In this document: positions 1 through 8,498 of the stretch, piece by piece
Numbering within the stretch: position 1 is the first letter of the stretch
Layout: every line of letters starts with the position of its first letter
Source: Chitinophaga pinensis
GTDB lineage: Bacteria; Bacteroidota; Bacteroidia; UKL13-3
NCBI GenBank assembly: GCA_945860865.1
Contig: CAMARW010000001.1
Location: forward strand, 772,294-836,293
Reading direction: 5' to 3'
DNA: 64,000 bases
The notes under the pieces: generated by a model
The model's input: only the letters and a program-made list of their open reading frames with translations
Told to the model about the DNA's origin: nothing
Databases searched by the model: none
Program-made: the position numbers and the translations under genes

Positions 1-30
1 TCTTTAAAGCCTCGCGATAATAGCTGGGGT

Positions 31-56
31 AAATATTTGCCGACAAATATTTTTCT
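31..56 (+). terminator. hairpin with T-rich tail before dnaG
   Basis: A perfect 9-bp stem (AAATATTTG / CAAATATTT, loop ccga) is followed by a T-rich stretch. It looks like the intrinsic terminator of a gene upstream of the window. It ends just before the dnaG start region, so it could also shape the dnaG leader. Confidence 0.55.
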
Positions 57-74
57 TTGTACCTTCGGCAAGAT

Positions 75-2003
75 TTGATACCGCAAAGTAAAATAGATGA
101 AATAGTAAATGCTGCCCACATTGAAGAGGTGGTGGGTGATTACGTGCGTTTAAAAAAACGGGGCGCCAACCTTACCGGTTTATGTCCGTTCCACAACGAA
201 AAAACGCCTTCGTTTTCTGTTTCGCCTGCCAAAGGAATTTACAAGTGTTTTGGCTGCGGAAAGGCTGGAAACTCCGTTAATTTTATCATGGAGCACGACA
301 GTCTTGGGTATATTGAAGCCTTGCGCAGTTTGGCCGAACGCTATCGCATAGATTGGCCGCAGCAAGAAAATGTAAACATAGACCAAGAGCGGGCCTTGCG
401 CTCTGAAAAAGAAAGTCTGCAAATCTTAAACAACTGGACCGCCGACTATTTTGAATTGCAGCTTTGGGAGAGTGAAGAGGGTAAAAATATTGGACTTTCG
501 TATTTTGAAGAGCGAGGGTTTAGGCAAGATATCATTAGAAAATTTAAGTTAGGATATAGTCACGATAGCTGGGATCATTATACCAACGCCGCAGGGCAGC
601 AGCAATTTAATGCCGAGCTTTTATTGAAGGGTGGTTTGGCCAAACAAAACGATTCGGGTAAATTGTATGATGCCTACCGCGGTAGGGTAATGTTTGTGAT
701 TCATAATAGTTTGGGAAAGGTTATTGCTTTTGCAGGCAGGCAGCTAAAAAAGGATGATAAAAGCGCTAAGTATGTAAACTCTCCCGAAACTTTGCTCTAC
801 CACAAAAGCAATGAGTTGTATGGTTTGTTTTTTGCCAAAAATGCCATTAGACAAAATGATTTTGTTTACTTAGTGGAGGGTTATACCGATGTAATTTCAA
901 TGCACCAAGCTGGTGTAGAGCATGTGGTGGCTTCTAGCGGTACCTCGCTAACAGAGAATCAGATTCGCTTGCTTAAACGCCATACCGATAATGTTACTGT
1001 TTTATACGATGGAGATACTGCCGGTATTAAAGCCAGTTTGCGAGGTATAGATATGTTGTTGGAGCAGGGCATGAATGTGAAAGTGCTTTTGTTTCCAGAT
1101 GGAGAAGACCCAGATAGTTATGCAAAAAAATTAGGTGCTCAGGCATTTCAACAATTTTTGCAGCAAGAAGCGCGCGATTTTATTCTCTTTAAGGTAAAAT
1201 TATTGCTTCAGGATGCTGCACATGATCCTTTGAAAAAAGCGCAGGTAACGCGCGATATTGTTGAGAGCATCAGCAAAATTCCGGATGGAATTAAACGCAT
1301 GGCATTTATCAGAGAATGTGCCACACTGCTAGAAATGAATGAGCCTTTACTCATTGCAGAACTCAACAAAAGTAGGAACGGTTTTTTAACCCAGAAGGAA
1401 AAAGAATGGATTGCTACTGAGCCAAAAGAAATACCCCATAGTGAAGAACTGGCCCAAATTTTGGCTGATGCACCGCGCTTTGAGCAAGAGCATTATATCA
1501 TTAAACTTTTGTTGCAACACGGATATAAACCTTGCGAAGGCTACCAGCATGTAGCAGAATTTATTTTGCACAAAATTGAAACCGATGAAGTGCATTTTGA
1601 ACACGAGATTATGCGCTTATTTTTGAATGAATTTAAACAAATAACGCTGCAAAGTTTGCCCTTTACTACCGAAACTTTTACGCAACATAGCAACCCCATT
1701 ATATCTTCGGCGGCTGCCGGATTATTGGCCGTTATGCATGAGATGAGTGCTAGGTGGGTAAGTAAATATGACATTATTATGGATCATCCAGACGACATGT
1801 TTATGAAAGATATTGCCTCTGGGCTGTTATACTTAGAAAAACATCACCTTAATAAACTGTTGATGCAAGTGCAGCAAGAATTAAAACAAGCCCAAGAAAA
1901 TAAAAAAGACGAAGATTTGAACCTAAATATGGAGGTTTATAAATTACTAAAAGATAAACAACAACAACTTTCGCTTAAAATTGGCGCAGTTGTGCTACAT
2001 TAA
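75..2003 (+). CDS. dnaG: DNA primase DnaG
   Basis: Makes RNA primers for the replisome together with DnaB helicase. An N-terminal CHC2 zinc finger is visible (C37, H40, C58, C61), followed by the primase core with the Toprim motifs EGYTD (about E268) and DGDTAG (about residue 311), then a helicase-binding tail rich in Glu and Gln. The reading frame is open from a TTG at 57, but the family begins with the pattern MIPQxxIDEI, which fits the TTG at 75 (642 residues). No ATG start and no Shine-Dalgarno site are present. It is followed after 5 bp by the next gene, so the two are probably co-transcribed. The function is certain; the start is a choice between two TTG codons. Confidence 0.95.
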   Translation: MIPQSKIDEIVNAAHIEEVVGDYVRLKKRGANLTGLCPFHNEKTPSFSVSPAKGIYKCFGCGKAGNSVNFIMEHDSLGYIEALRSLAERYRIDWPQQENVNIDQERALRSEKESLQILNNWTADYFELQLWESEEGKNIGLSYFEERGFRQDIIRKFKLGYSHDSWDHYTNAAGQQQFNAELLLKGGLAKQNDSGKLYDAYRGRVMFVIHNSLGKVIAFAGRQLKKDDKSAKYVNSPETLLYHKSNELYGLFFAKNAIRQNDFVYLVEGYTDVISMHQAGVEHVVASSGTSLTENQIRLLKRHTDNVTVLYDGDTAGIKASLRGIDMLLEQGMNVKVLLFPDGEDPDSYAKKLGAQAFQQFLQQEARDFILFKVKLLLQDAAHDPLKKAQVTRDIVESISKIPDGIKRMAFIRECATLLEMNEPLLIAELNKSRNGFLTQKEKEWIATEPKEIPHSEELAQILADAPRFEQEHYIIKLLLQHGYKPCEGYQHVAEFILHKIETDEVHFEHEIMRLFLNEFKQITLQSLPFTTETFTQHSNPIISSAAAGLLAVMHEMSARWVSKYDIIMDHPDDMFMKDIASGLLYLEKHHLNKLLMQVQQELKQAQENKKDEDLNLNMEVYKLLKDKQQQLSLKIGAVVLH

Positions 2004-2008
2004 TTGCT

Positions 2009-3211
2009 ATGTCTAAAACCATTGGAATCATCCGTGAGGGAAAACAACCTGCCGATTTAAGAACCCCACTAAGTCCGAAACACTGCGCAGAGCTGCTAAA
2101 ATATTTTCCGGATGTAAAGATTTTGGTTCAGCCAGCGCCTTTTAGGTGTTTTAGCGATGCCCAATACCAAGCAGAGGGCATTACCGTGCAGGAAGATTTG
2201 AGCGAATGCGATATTTTATTGGGGGTAAAAGAGGTGCCAGTAGAAGCATTATTGGCCAATAAAACCTATTTGTTTTTTTCTCATACCATTAAAAAACAAA
2301 TGCATAACCGACCTTTATTGCGGGCTATTTTGGCTAAAAACATTACCTTGGTAGATTATGAAACCCTTACCTGGGAGGCAGGTAATAGAATAATTGGTTT
2401 TGGCAGGTTTGCCGGCATAGTTGGTGCCCATTATGCGTTGTTAATGTTGGGTAAAAAATATGGATATTATACCTTAAAACCTGCTCATGAGCTACCTAAT
2501 TATGAGGCTTTGCTTAGCCAATATGAGGGATTGAAATTACCGCCTGTGCGCATTGTTTTGTGTGGAGATGGCAGGGTAGCACATGGCTGTATGGAGTTTT
2601 TGCGCAAACTAAAAATACTGGAGGTAAGCAGGCAAGAATTTTTAGAGGAAGAGCATAATAAGCCTGTTTTTGTGCACCTGCGTAGCGAAGATTATTATGA
2701 GCGCAAAGATGGTAAAACGTGGGATAAGGCTGATTTTTATAAGCATCCAGATGATTACAAAAGTTGTTTTAAGCCGTATGCAGAGCAAGCCGACATTTTC
2801 TTAAATGCCGTGTTCTGGAAAATGGGTATTGAGCCCTTTTTTACGCAAGAAGAAATGAAAGATAGCGGCTTTAGAATTAAGATTATTTCGGATATTACTT
2901 GCGATGTGCCCGGACCAGTGCCGAGTACTTTGCGCAGTTCTTCTATTGCTGATCCTTTTTATGGATACAATGTTTATACAGAAAAAGAAGTACAACCATT
3001 TTTACCCAATGTAATAGATGTGCAGGCGGTGGCAAACTTACCTTGCGAACTGCCTTATGATGCTAGTATGGCTTTTGGGGAGCAATTGGTGCGCCATGTT
3101 TTGCCTTGTTTATTAGATGAAGATAAAGAGCAAATTATTGCCCACGCAACCATAGCCTCGCAGGGTAAGTTAATGCCCAAGTTTGCCTACTTACAAGATT
3201 TTGTAGACTAA
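2009..3211 (+). CDS. NAD(P)-dependent oxidoreductase, saccharopine/alanine dehydrogenase-like
   Basis: A 400-residue protein of the alanine dehydrogenase / LYS1-type saccharopine dehydrogenase superfamily. Near the N-terminus, GIIREGK and RTPLSP match the substrate-binding part of the family, and FFSHTIKKQ (about residues 90-98) is typical of the saccharopine dehydrogenase branch. A central VLCGDGRVAHG (near residue 185) is the glycine-rich dinucleotide-binding loop, and SDITCD with PSTLRSSSIADPFYG lies near residues 295-320. Bacteroidota carry this protein commonly. Whether it works on saccharopine, lysine or alanine cannot be decided from sequence. It starts 5 bp after dnaG and ends 5 bp from the stop of a convergent glycosyltransferase. 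Confidence 0.8.
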   Translation: MSKTIGIIREGKQPADLRTPLSPKHCAELLKYFPDVKILVQPAPFRCFSDAQYQAEGITVQEDLSECDILLGVKEVPVEALLANKTYLFFSHTIKKQMHNRPLLRAILAKNITLVDYETLTWEAGNRIIGFGRFAGIVGAHYALLMLGKKYGYYTLKPAHELPNYEALLSQYEGLKLPPVRIVLCGDGRVAHGCMEFLRKLKILEVSRQEFLEEEHNKPVFVHLRSEDYYERKDGKTWDKADFYKHPDDYKSCFKPYAEQADIFLNAVFWKMGIEPFFTQEEMKDSGFRIKIISDITCDVPGPVPSTLRSSSIADPFYGYNVYTEKEVQPFLPNVIDVQAVANLPCELPYDASMAFGEQLVRHVLPCLLDEDKEQIIAHATIASQGKLMPKFAYLQDFVD

Positions 3212-3216
3212 AAAAA

Positions 3217-4167
3217 TTACAGTGTTTCCATGCAAAGGAAGTGCTTTTTTGGACAAGCATGGTGACCAATTTTACTGCAGGGTCTGCAGGCAATTTGCGT
3301 ATTTTCTACTATCTGTTGTGTTATTAAATGATTGCCATAATAAGGACTCATACCAAAGGCAGGAACGGTGTTTCCCCAAAATGAAACAATAGGTATTTTT
3401 AAAGCCGCTGCTATGTGCATTAGTCCGGTGTCATTGGTATATAATTGCAAACTTTGTGCTACCACCGAAGCAGATTGGTTGAGGTTTAATTGGCCGCATA
3501 AATTGATGCATTTTTGACCTAATGCTGCTGCAATTATTTGGCCATTTGCTTGGTCTTCTTTGCCACCCAACAGCACTACTAAATGAGGCAATTGCTGTGC
3601 TTTTTCAATGATTTTATGGTTGGGTAGGCGCTTAGTAAAATGCTGTGCACCAATGGCCCAAGTGTTATAAACTTGGTCTTTTGGCTTGAACCCATTCCAG
3701 TTTTCGATGAGGTCTTTTTGGGGGATAAAATAATCTAAACCATTGCCATCATTTTCTATACCCAAAGGTTTTAATGTACTTAAATACCTATCTACAATGT
3801 GCACATTGGGCAAATGATTTATTTTAAGCTGAACCAATAAAAATTTTTCGATATTTAATTTAGGGAAAGCATAGGCTTTTATACCAAGTGCTTTTTTAAT
3901 GAAAAAGGTTCTTAAGTTGTGGTGTAAATCTATAATTAGATCAAATTTTTCTGCTCGCAAATCTATGCCCTTAATCAAAGGGTGTTTATTGAGCACATGC
4001 ACTTTATCTATATATGGATTGCTTTCTAGAATGCTTACGTAAGAAGATTTGGTAAGGTAATGAATGCTACAATGCGGCATTTGTTTTTTTAAACAACGTA
4101 TTACCGGTGTAGTTAAAACAATATCTCCAATAGAACTAAAACGCAGAATAAGAATCTTTTTTATCAT
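3217..4167 (-). CDS. glycosyltransferase family 9 (heptosyltransferase-like)
   Basis: A 316-residue GT9 enzyme, the family that adds heptose or similar sugars to the lipopolysaccharide core at the inner face of the cytoplasmic membrane. It begins with the family pattern ILILRFSSIGDIVLTTPV, has the donor-binding region TNDTGLMHIAAALKIPIVSFWG, and ends in the cysteine-rich tail common in GT9 (CRPC...ACP...C). The frame is open from a TTG at 4185, but ATG at 4167 gives the usual MIKKILIL start. That TTG lies inside a consensus -7 box (TATATTTG on the minus strand, 4183-4190), which supports the shorter start. A second, more divergent GT9 gene lies at 13518. Confidence 0.88.
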   Translation of the reverse strand: MIKKILILRFSSIGDIVLTTPVIRCLKKQMPHCSIHYLTKSSYVSILESNPYIDKVHVLNKHPLIKGIDLRAEKFDLIIDLHHNLRTFFIKKALGIKAYAFPKLNIEKFLLVQLKINHLPNVHIVDRYLSTLKPLGIENDGNGLDYFIPQKDLIENWNGFKPKDQVYNTWAIGAQHFTKRLPNHKIIEKAQQLPHLVVLLGGKEDQANGQIIAAALGQKCINLCGQLNLNQSASVVAQSLQLYTNDTGLMHIAAALKIPIVSFWGNTVPAFGMSPYYGNHLITQQIVENTQIACRPCSKIGHHACPKKHFLCMETL

Positions 4168-4224
4168 CCTAAATAAATTATTCAAATATAGCTTTCAAAT
4201 TTATTTTATTCCTTGTAAAAACTA

Positions 4225-5064
4225 TTATAGTTCTCCCTTGCGCAGCACTAGGAGTGGTATTTTTGGGGCTAAAACCATTTGCTGTGCATTACTTCCAATC
4301 ATCAAGTTATCAAACCAGCTGTGCTCACCGCTTACCATAACCAATAATTGAGTACTGGCAGATTCAATTTGATTTTTAAGATTCTCTGCTACCGATAAAT
4401 GAATGGTGCCGCGCTTAATAGAGAGCTTTACATTTTTATATGGTTGCGTGGCTAAAAGAGTTTTAGCATCTATCATTAATTGCTCACTTTCTGGTCCGGC
4501 ATAATCAAAATACAAAATTTCTAAAGCGGCATGAAACACCTCTGCAAAGGGGGTTAAAACACCTAATTCTTCCGTTAAATCATGTAAATCTGAGGCATAT
4601 ACCAAATGGTAAATAGGTTCAAACCGATAGGTTGCTGGCACTGCAATAACAGGCAAAGAGGCATTGGCTATATATTGGGAAGTATTGCTCCCTAAAAACA
4701 TTTTTTTGATACCACTAGCGCCGTGGGTACCCATAATAACCATATCACATTGGTTATTTTTGGCACAAAATGAAATGCCAACATGCACTAAGTTTTGTTG
4801 ATCAACGATGGGTGTTACCTTTACTAAATCTGGATTTAAATTATTTTCTATTAAGAGTTTATTGTAACTACTTAGTAATAAACCCTCTTCTTGTTTTTCG
4901 TCGAGATAATAATTTTCGTAGGGGATATCTGAGATAGGAATTACGCTTGGCATGGCGTGGTAAAGCAAAATTGAGCTGCCGGTATGTTGTGCAAATTGGA
5001 AAGCATACAAGGTGGCATTTTTTGCTTCTTGGGAATAGTCGGTTGGAACCAATATTTTTAACAT
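4225..5064 (-). CDS. universal stress protein, tandem UspA domains
   Basis: A 279-residue cytosolic protein with two UspA domains. The first (about 1-140) starts with ILVPTDYSQEAKNA and has the ATP-binding loop GTHGASGIKK with downstream GSNTSQYIA. The second (about 145-279) keeps only a degenerate form (MVSGEHSWFDNLMIGSNAQQM), so probably one site binds nucleotide. Tandem Usp proteins of this size are common in Bacteroidota and are linked to stress survival, but the substrate or partner is unknown. It is transcribed alone, about 80 bp downstream of the rnhA stop. Confidence 0.88.
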   Translation of the reverse strand: MLKILVPTDYSQEAKNATLYAFQFAQHTGSSILLYHAMPSVIPISDIPYENYYLDEKQEEGLLLSSYNKLLIENNLNPDLVKVTPIVDQQNLVHVGISFCAKNNQCDMVIMGTHGASGIKKMFLGSNTSQYIANASLPVIAVPATYRFEPIYHLVYASDLHDLTEELGVLTPFAEVFHAALEILYFDYAGPESEQLMIDAKTLLATQPYKNVKLSIKRGTIHLSVAENLKNQIESASTQLLVMVSGEHSWFDNLMIGSNAQQMVLAPKIPLLVLRKGEL

Positions 5065-5147
5065 AAAGCCTGCAATTAAGTTGCACTAACGAAGGTAGTT
5101 AATTTCCCTAAAAATGCTAATAAATGCCAATAAAAAACGATTCTATT

Positions 5148-5624
5148 TTAATTAAGTAGATTCGTTTTATTTTGTTCTTGTTCGTAAAAATCATCAACGA
5201 GCAAGTTTTTTCCATCGGCGGCGGTGGTTGCTAACTCGTCGCAACGCTCATTTAAAGGGTGTCCGGCATGACCTTTTATCCATTTAAATTGAATTTTGTG
5301 TTGTGGGTAAAGCACTAAAAACCTGCGCCATAAATCAGCATTTTTTTTGTCTTTAAAGCCAGTTTTTACCCAGTTAAAAACCCATTTTTTTTCTACTGCT
5401 TCGCAAACATATTTACTATCTGTGTAAACGGTAATATCAAGTTGGGGCAATTTCATAGATTCTATGGCCACAATTACGGCCAATAATTCCATTCTATTAT
5501 TGGTTGTTAAACGGTAGCCTGCGCTCAATTCTTTTCTGTGTGGGCCGCTAATTAAAACGGCGCCATAGCCACCATTACCGGGGTTCCCTCTGGCAGATCC
5601 ATCTGTGTAAATGTTTACCTTCAC
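5148..5624 (-). CDS. rnhA: ribonuclease HI
   Basis: Degrades the RNA strand of RNA:DNA hybrids, including primer remnants and R-loops. The four metal-binding acids are in place: D8 (IYTDGS), E46 (NNRMELLA), D69 (VYTDSKYV) and D129 (NERCDELA), with the catalytic-loop histidine at H119 (KGHAGH). At 158 residues it has the size of classical bacterial RNase HI and lacks the N-terminal hybrid-binding domain of some homologues. The start codon is GTG. It is the last gene of a tight minus-strand group, 6 bp after the preceding secreted-protein gene. Confidence 0.95.
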   Translation of the reverse strand: MKVNIYTDGSARGNPGNGGYGAVLISGPHRKELSAGYRLTTNNRMELLAVIVAIESMKLPQLDITVYTDSKYVCEAVEKKWVFNWVKTGFKDKKNADLWRRFLVLYPQHKIQFKWIKGHAGHPLNERCDELATTAADGKNLLVDDFYEQEQNKTNLLN

Positions 5625-5630
5625 GTTAAT

Positions 5631-6059
5631 TTATTCGAAATCTATTTCTCCAAGCTCAAGCGCCTTATCTAACTCAATCCAAATAAGGGTTAGCGGGTAA
5701 GTGGTATAGCACAAAACAACCCTTTTTAATTCCTTTTCCACCTCAAATTCGTGGTAGGCGGCAATGGTATAAGATTGATTACTCATTACGCAGGGAAGGC
5801 GTTTGGCATCAATGCTTTTATCGCTAAAGAATGCTTCCATTAATCCTTCTCCCGTTGCTTTGTTTATGGTTTTGCTTTCGTAGGGTTTGGTTCGGGCATA
5901 AATATCTATGGCAATAAATTCTGTTTGACCCAACTTGCAGGGTTTTATTTTTAATTTTTGACCCACTTCGATAGTTTTTTCAACCACTATTTCCTTATTG
6001 GCTTGGGCAAAAACCGCAGAAGTTGAAATGAATAAAAGCAAACTGAGCAGGTATTTCAT
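5631..6059 (-). CDS. secreted protein of unknown function
   Basis: A 142-residue protein with a clear signal peptide (MKYLLSLLLFISTSAVFAQ, cut after AQ). The mature part is small, soluble-looking and mixed alpha/beta, with two cysteines (PCKLG and LPCVM) and a third in VVLCYTTY; I recognise no family. The frame extends upstream to 6176 inside rfbC, but the ATG at 6059 gives the signal peptide and fits the 11-bp gap to rfbC. It lies between rfbC and rnhA in the same direction, so it is probably part of that transcript. A role in the periplasm is inferred from the signal peptide only. Confidence 0.75.
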   Translation of the reverse strand: MKYLLSLLLFISTSAVFAQANKEIVVEKTIEVGQKLKIKPCKLGQTEFIAIDIYARTKPYESKTINKATGEGLMEAFFSDKSIDAKRLPCVMSNQSYTIAAYHEFEVEKELKRVVLCYTTYPLTLIWIELDKALELGEIDFE

Positions 6060-6070
6060 AGATGGCTTAA

Positions 6071-6613
6071 TTAAAATGGAGAAACAAAATCTTTGAGTAA
6101 GGGCAGTATTTGGTCTTTTTCTGAAACAATGGCATCGCTGGTTTGCCATTTTATGCCAATGGCTGGATCGTTCCATAAAAGGCCACCTTCCGAATTTTTA
6201 TCATACATATTGGTGCATTTGTACAAGAATACAGTATTGTTTTCTAGGGTTTCAAAGCCATGTGCAAAGCCTGGAGGTATCCAGAACATCAATTGATTTT
6301 CTGCACTTAAATCGATGGAGAAATGTTGGCCATAGGTGGGCGAGTTTTTGCGAATATCAACCACTACATCTCTTACAGCACCTGCTACTACACGCACTAA
6401 TTTGCCTTGTTCAAAAGGAGCTGCTTGAAAGTGCAATCCACGAACGGCACCCATTTGCGATAGCGATTGATTATCTTGAACAAAAGGAAGCACAATACCT
6501 GCCGCTTTCATTTTATCTTGGTTATAACTTTCAAAAAAATAACCTCTGCTATCTTTAAATATTTGAGGCTCTATAACCAATAGTCCGTCTATAGGTGTTG
6601 TGGTGATTTTCAA
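6071..6613 (-). CDS. rfbC: dTDP-4-dehydrorhamnose 3,5-epimerase
   Basis: Third enzyme of dTDP-L-rhamnose synthesis: epimerises C3 and C5 of dTDP-4-keto-6-deoxyglucose in the cytoplasm, for surface polysaccharides. The 180-residue RmlC cupin shows DSRGYFFESYN, the catalytic base H61 in VRGLHFQ, the PPGFAHGF segment and Y131 (FLYKCTNMY) as the presumed acid. The start is a TTG (KITTTPIDG). The other three rhamnose genes (rfbA, rfbB, rfbD) are not in this window, so it is separated from its pathway here. It leads a minus-strand group with a secreted protein and rnhA. Confidence 0.93.
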   Translation of the reverse strand: MKITTTPIDGLLVIEPQIFKDSRGYFFESYNQDKMKAAGIVLPFVQDNQSLSQMGAVRGLHFQAAPFEQGKLVRVVAGAVRDVVVDIRKNSPTYGQHFSIDLSAENQLMFWIPPGFAHGFETLENNTVFLYKCTNMYDKNSEGGLLWNDPAIGIKWQTSDAIVSEKDQILPLLKDFVSPF

Positions 6614-6712
6614 AGCATTTTATTTTAGGGCAATTATAAGGAATCGCCCACAAAATTGTTTACTAATATCTTTTAAGTGGATAAAGCATGTTCCTTTTTA
6701 GGAATCTATCTC

Positions 6713-6720
6713 TATTTTTG
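6713..6720 (+). promoter_or_regulatory. -7 box 4 nt before a start codon
   Basis: TATTTTTG matches the Bacteroidota -7 consensus TAnnTTTG and lies 4 nt before the ATG at 6725, which would give a leaderless or nearly leaderless mRNA. I see no good -33 TTTG at the expected distance, so the call is tentative. Confidence 0.45.
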
Positions 6721-6724
6721 TGGC

Positions 6725-7660
6725 ATGGAAAGCGAAGATAAAAAAAACAGAAAGTACCGCCTAATCATTATTTTTCAAACAGTACTCAATATATTGTTGA
6801 TGATGTTATTGGGTTTTTTTACGTTTAATTATTTTAAAACTGATAAAAAATTAGCCTTTAAAGAGGTTGAATTGTTTCAATCAGATTCGGCTCGCGCAGA
6901 ATTAGAAACTGTTTTAAATGAAACCGCATTAGAGCTTACCGAATACAAAGGGAAAAATGCAGAGTTAGATCAATTTTTAAAAGAGAAAAATGATTCATTG
7001 CAATTATTTGCCGAAAGAATAGAGAAGATTTTACGGAGTGGTAACCTAACCAAGCAAGAATTAGAAAAAGCGCAGGACGAATTAGATTTGTTGCGTTACT
7101 ACAAACGAAAGTATATTGGGCAAATAGATTCATTAAACACTGTTATTTTTGCTTTAAATACTGAAAATAAAACCCTAAAAACGGATATAGATAAGCAGAA
7201 GCGGAAAAATGAAAACCTTAATATGGATATTTCAAGGTTAAGCAACAAAGTGGCTATAGGAGCTAAATTGAATGCTGAAAATATTTTTGTAACAGGTGTT
7301 AAATTAAGAACTAATGGCAAAGAAAAAGAAACCATTAGGGTAAGCCAATTGGAGCAACTAAAGCTTACTTTTAAATTAAATGAAAACTATGTAAGCGATC
7401 AGGGCAAAAAAGAGATTTTCCTCAAAATAGTAGGTTCAGATGGTGCTACGGTATATAATCAAGCTGCGGGTTCTGGCACTTTCCAATATCAAAATGAAGA
7501 GTCTTTGTATAGTGCTAAAAAAATGATTGAGTTTAAATCAGAGGCACAAATGGTAAGTATTTATTGGGATAAAGGAAGCCCGTTTGCTAAAGGAAATTAC
7601 AAAGCAGAATTGTATTGCGAAGGTTTCAAAATTGGTGTAACCGAGTTTGAATTGAAATAA
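6725..7660 (+). CDS. membrane-anchored coiled-coil protein
   Basis: A 311-residue protein with a short basic cytoplasmic N-terminus, one membrane helix (IIIFQTVLNILLMMLLGFFTFNYF, about residues 13-36) and then a long periplasmic coiled coil (about 45-170) rich in Glu, Lys and Leu. A compact C-terminal domain of about 130 residues looks beta-rich. I do not recognise a named family; similar helix plus coiled-coil plus small beta domain proteins occur widely in Bacteroidota without known function. The frame is open from 6677, but ATG 6725 removes a non-conserved-looking hydrophobic stretch and fits the -7 box just before it. Confidence 0.75.
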   Translation: MESEDKKNRKYRLIIIFQTVLNILLMMLLGFFTFNYFKTDKKLAFKEVELFQSDSARAELETVLNETALELTEYKGKNAELDQFLKEKNDSLQLFAERIEKILRSGNLTKQELEKAQDELDLLRYYKRKYIGQIDSLNTVIFALNTENKTLKTDIDKQKRKNENLNMDISRLSNKVAIGAKLNAENIFVTGVKLRTNGKEKETIRVSQLEQLKLTFKLNENYVSDQGKKEIFLKIVGSDGATVYNQAAGSGTFQYQNEESLYSAKKMIEFKSEAQMVSIYWDKGSPFAKGNYKAELYCEGFKIGVTEFELK

Positions 7661-7682
7661 GTGTAATTAAATTTTATATTCG
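7652..7682 (+). promoter_or_regulatory. promoter of the small lipoprotein gene
   Basis: TTG (7652-7654), a 20-nt spacer, then TATATTCG (7675-7682), which matches the Bacteroidota -33/-7 pattern with one change in the -7 box. It lies about 40 nt before the ATG at 7724. Confidence 0.5.
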
Positions 7683-7723
7683 CACACCCAATCGAAAAAA
7701 CTAAAATATAAAACATAACAACC

Positions 7724-7930
7724 ATGAAGAAATTATTAATTGCAATGGCTTTTGCTGCTACTTTCAGTGCTTGTCATTATGGAGCAGATGAAGCTGCAAA
7801 AACACTAGAAACGAACGAGCAATACAAATCAGAAAAGGCAGAATATTCTGTTAACAGAGCCAATGTAACAGCCTCAAAAGAAGAAGCTGCTCCCGTTGCA
7901 GATACTACCACTCAAGCTCCAGCTAATTAG
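7724..7930 (+). CDS. small lipoprotein
   Basis: A 68-residue lipoprotein. The signal peptide ends in the lipobox FSAC, with lipidation expected at C17. The remaining 51 residues are hydrophilic, rich in Ala, Glu and Thr, and probably disordered or helical; no family is recognised. It has its own promoter upstream, and its stop codon TAG shares its G with the GTG start of the next gene, so the two genes are translationally coupled. Whether they share a function is not evident. Confidence 0.75.
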   Translation: MKKLLIAMAFAATFSACHYGADEAAKTLETNEQYKSEKAEYSVNRANVTASKEEAAPVADTTTQAPAN

Positions 7931-8403
7931 TGGAACATTCCCTCTCTATTGATACCAGTGTAGGGAAAGAAGAAATATACCTTCAAGTCCTGAACCAATT
8001 AAGAGCATTGGTTCAGGGCGAAGAAGATTTGATAGCCAACTTGGCCAACAGTTGCGCCCTTTTAAAAGAGGCATTTAACTGGTGGTGGGTTGGCTTTTAT
8101 TTGGTTAAAAACCAAGAATTAGTTTTAGGGCCGTTTCAAGGTCCTGTAGCCTGCACCCGCATTGCTTATGGCCGCGGAGTATGCGGCAGTGCTTGGCAGC
8201 AGCAAAAAACCATTATTGTGCCAAATGTACACGATTTTCCGGGTCATATTGCCTGTTCTAGCGCCAGTTTATCTGAGATTGTGGTTCCATTTTTTGGTTC
8301 AAACCAAGAGGTAATTGGCGTATTAGATGTAGATAGCGAGCACCTCAATTATTTTGACGAGATAGATGCAAAATACTTGGAGGCCATTGTTGCTTTCTTT
8401 TAA
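7930..8403 (+). CDS. free methionine-(R)-sulfoxide reductase (GAF domain)
   Basis: A single GAF-domain protein of 157 residues of the fRMsr type, which reduces free L-methionine-R-sulfoxide in the cytoplasm. The three active-site cysteines of the family are present: C75 (GPVACTRI), C85 (GRGVCGSA) and C109 (GHIACSSAS), within the typical blocks LVLGPFQGP and SEIVVP. The start is GTG, overlapping the previous stop by one base. The pairing with a lipoprotein gene is unusual for this enzyme. Assignment rests on the cysteine pattern, which is specific within GAF proteins. Confidence 0.88.
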   Translation: MEHSLSIDTSVGKEEIYLQVLNQLRALVQGEEDLIANLANSCALLKEAFNWWWVGFYLVKNQELVLGPFQGPVACTRIAYGRGVCGSAWQQQKTIIVPNVHDFPGHIACSSASLSEIVVPFFGSNQEVIGVLDVDSEHLNYFDEIDAKYLEAIVAFF

Positions 8404-8463
8404 AATTTAAGTTGCTATAATATAGCGCTTTACCTCAATACATAACTTTCTTAGGCATTAAAA

Positions 8464-8494
8464 TTTGGATACCTAAGAGTTTTAGGTATTTTTG
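8464..8494 (+). promoter_or_regulatory. padR promoter with inverted-repeat operator
   Basis: TTTG (8464-8467), exactly 19 nt, then TATTTTTG (8487-8494): a full match to the Bacteroidota promoter. An exact inverted repeat ATACCTAA-N5-TTAGGTAT (8469-8476 / 8482-8489) fills the spacer and overlaps the -7 box. PadR repressors usually bind such short dyads in their own promoters, so this is a likely autoregulatory operator. The ATG follows the -7 box after 4 nt. Confidence 0.7.
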
Positions 8495-8498
8495 TGCT

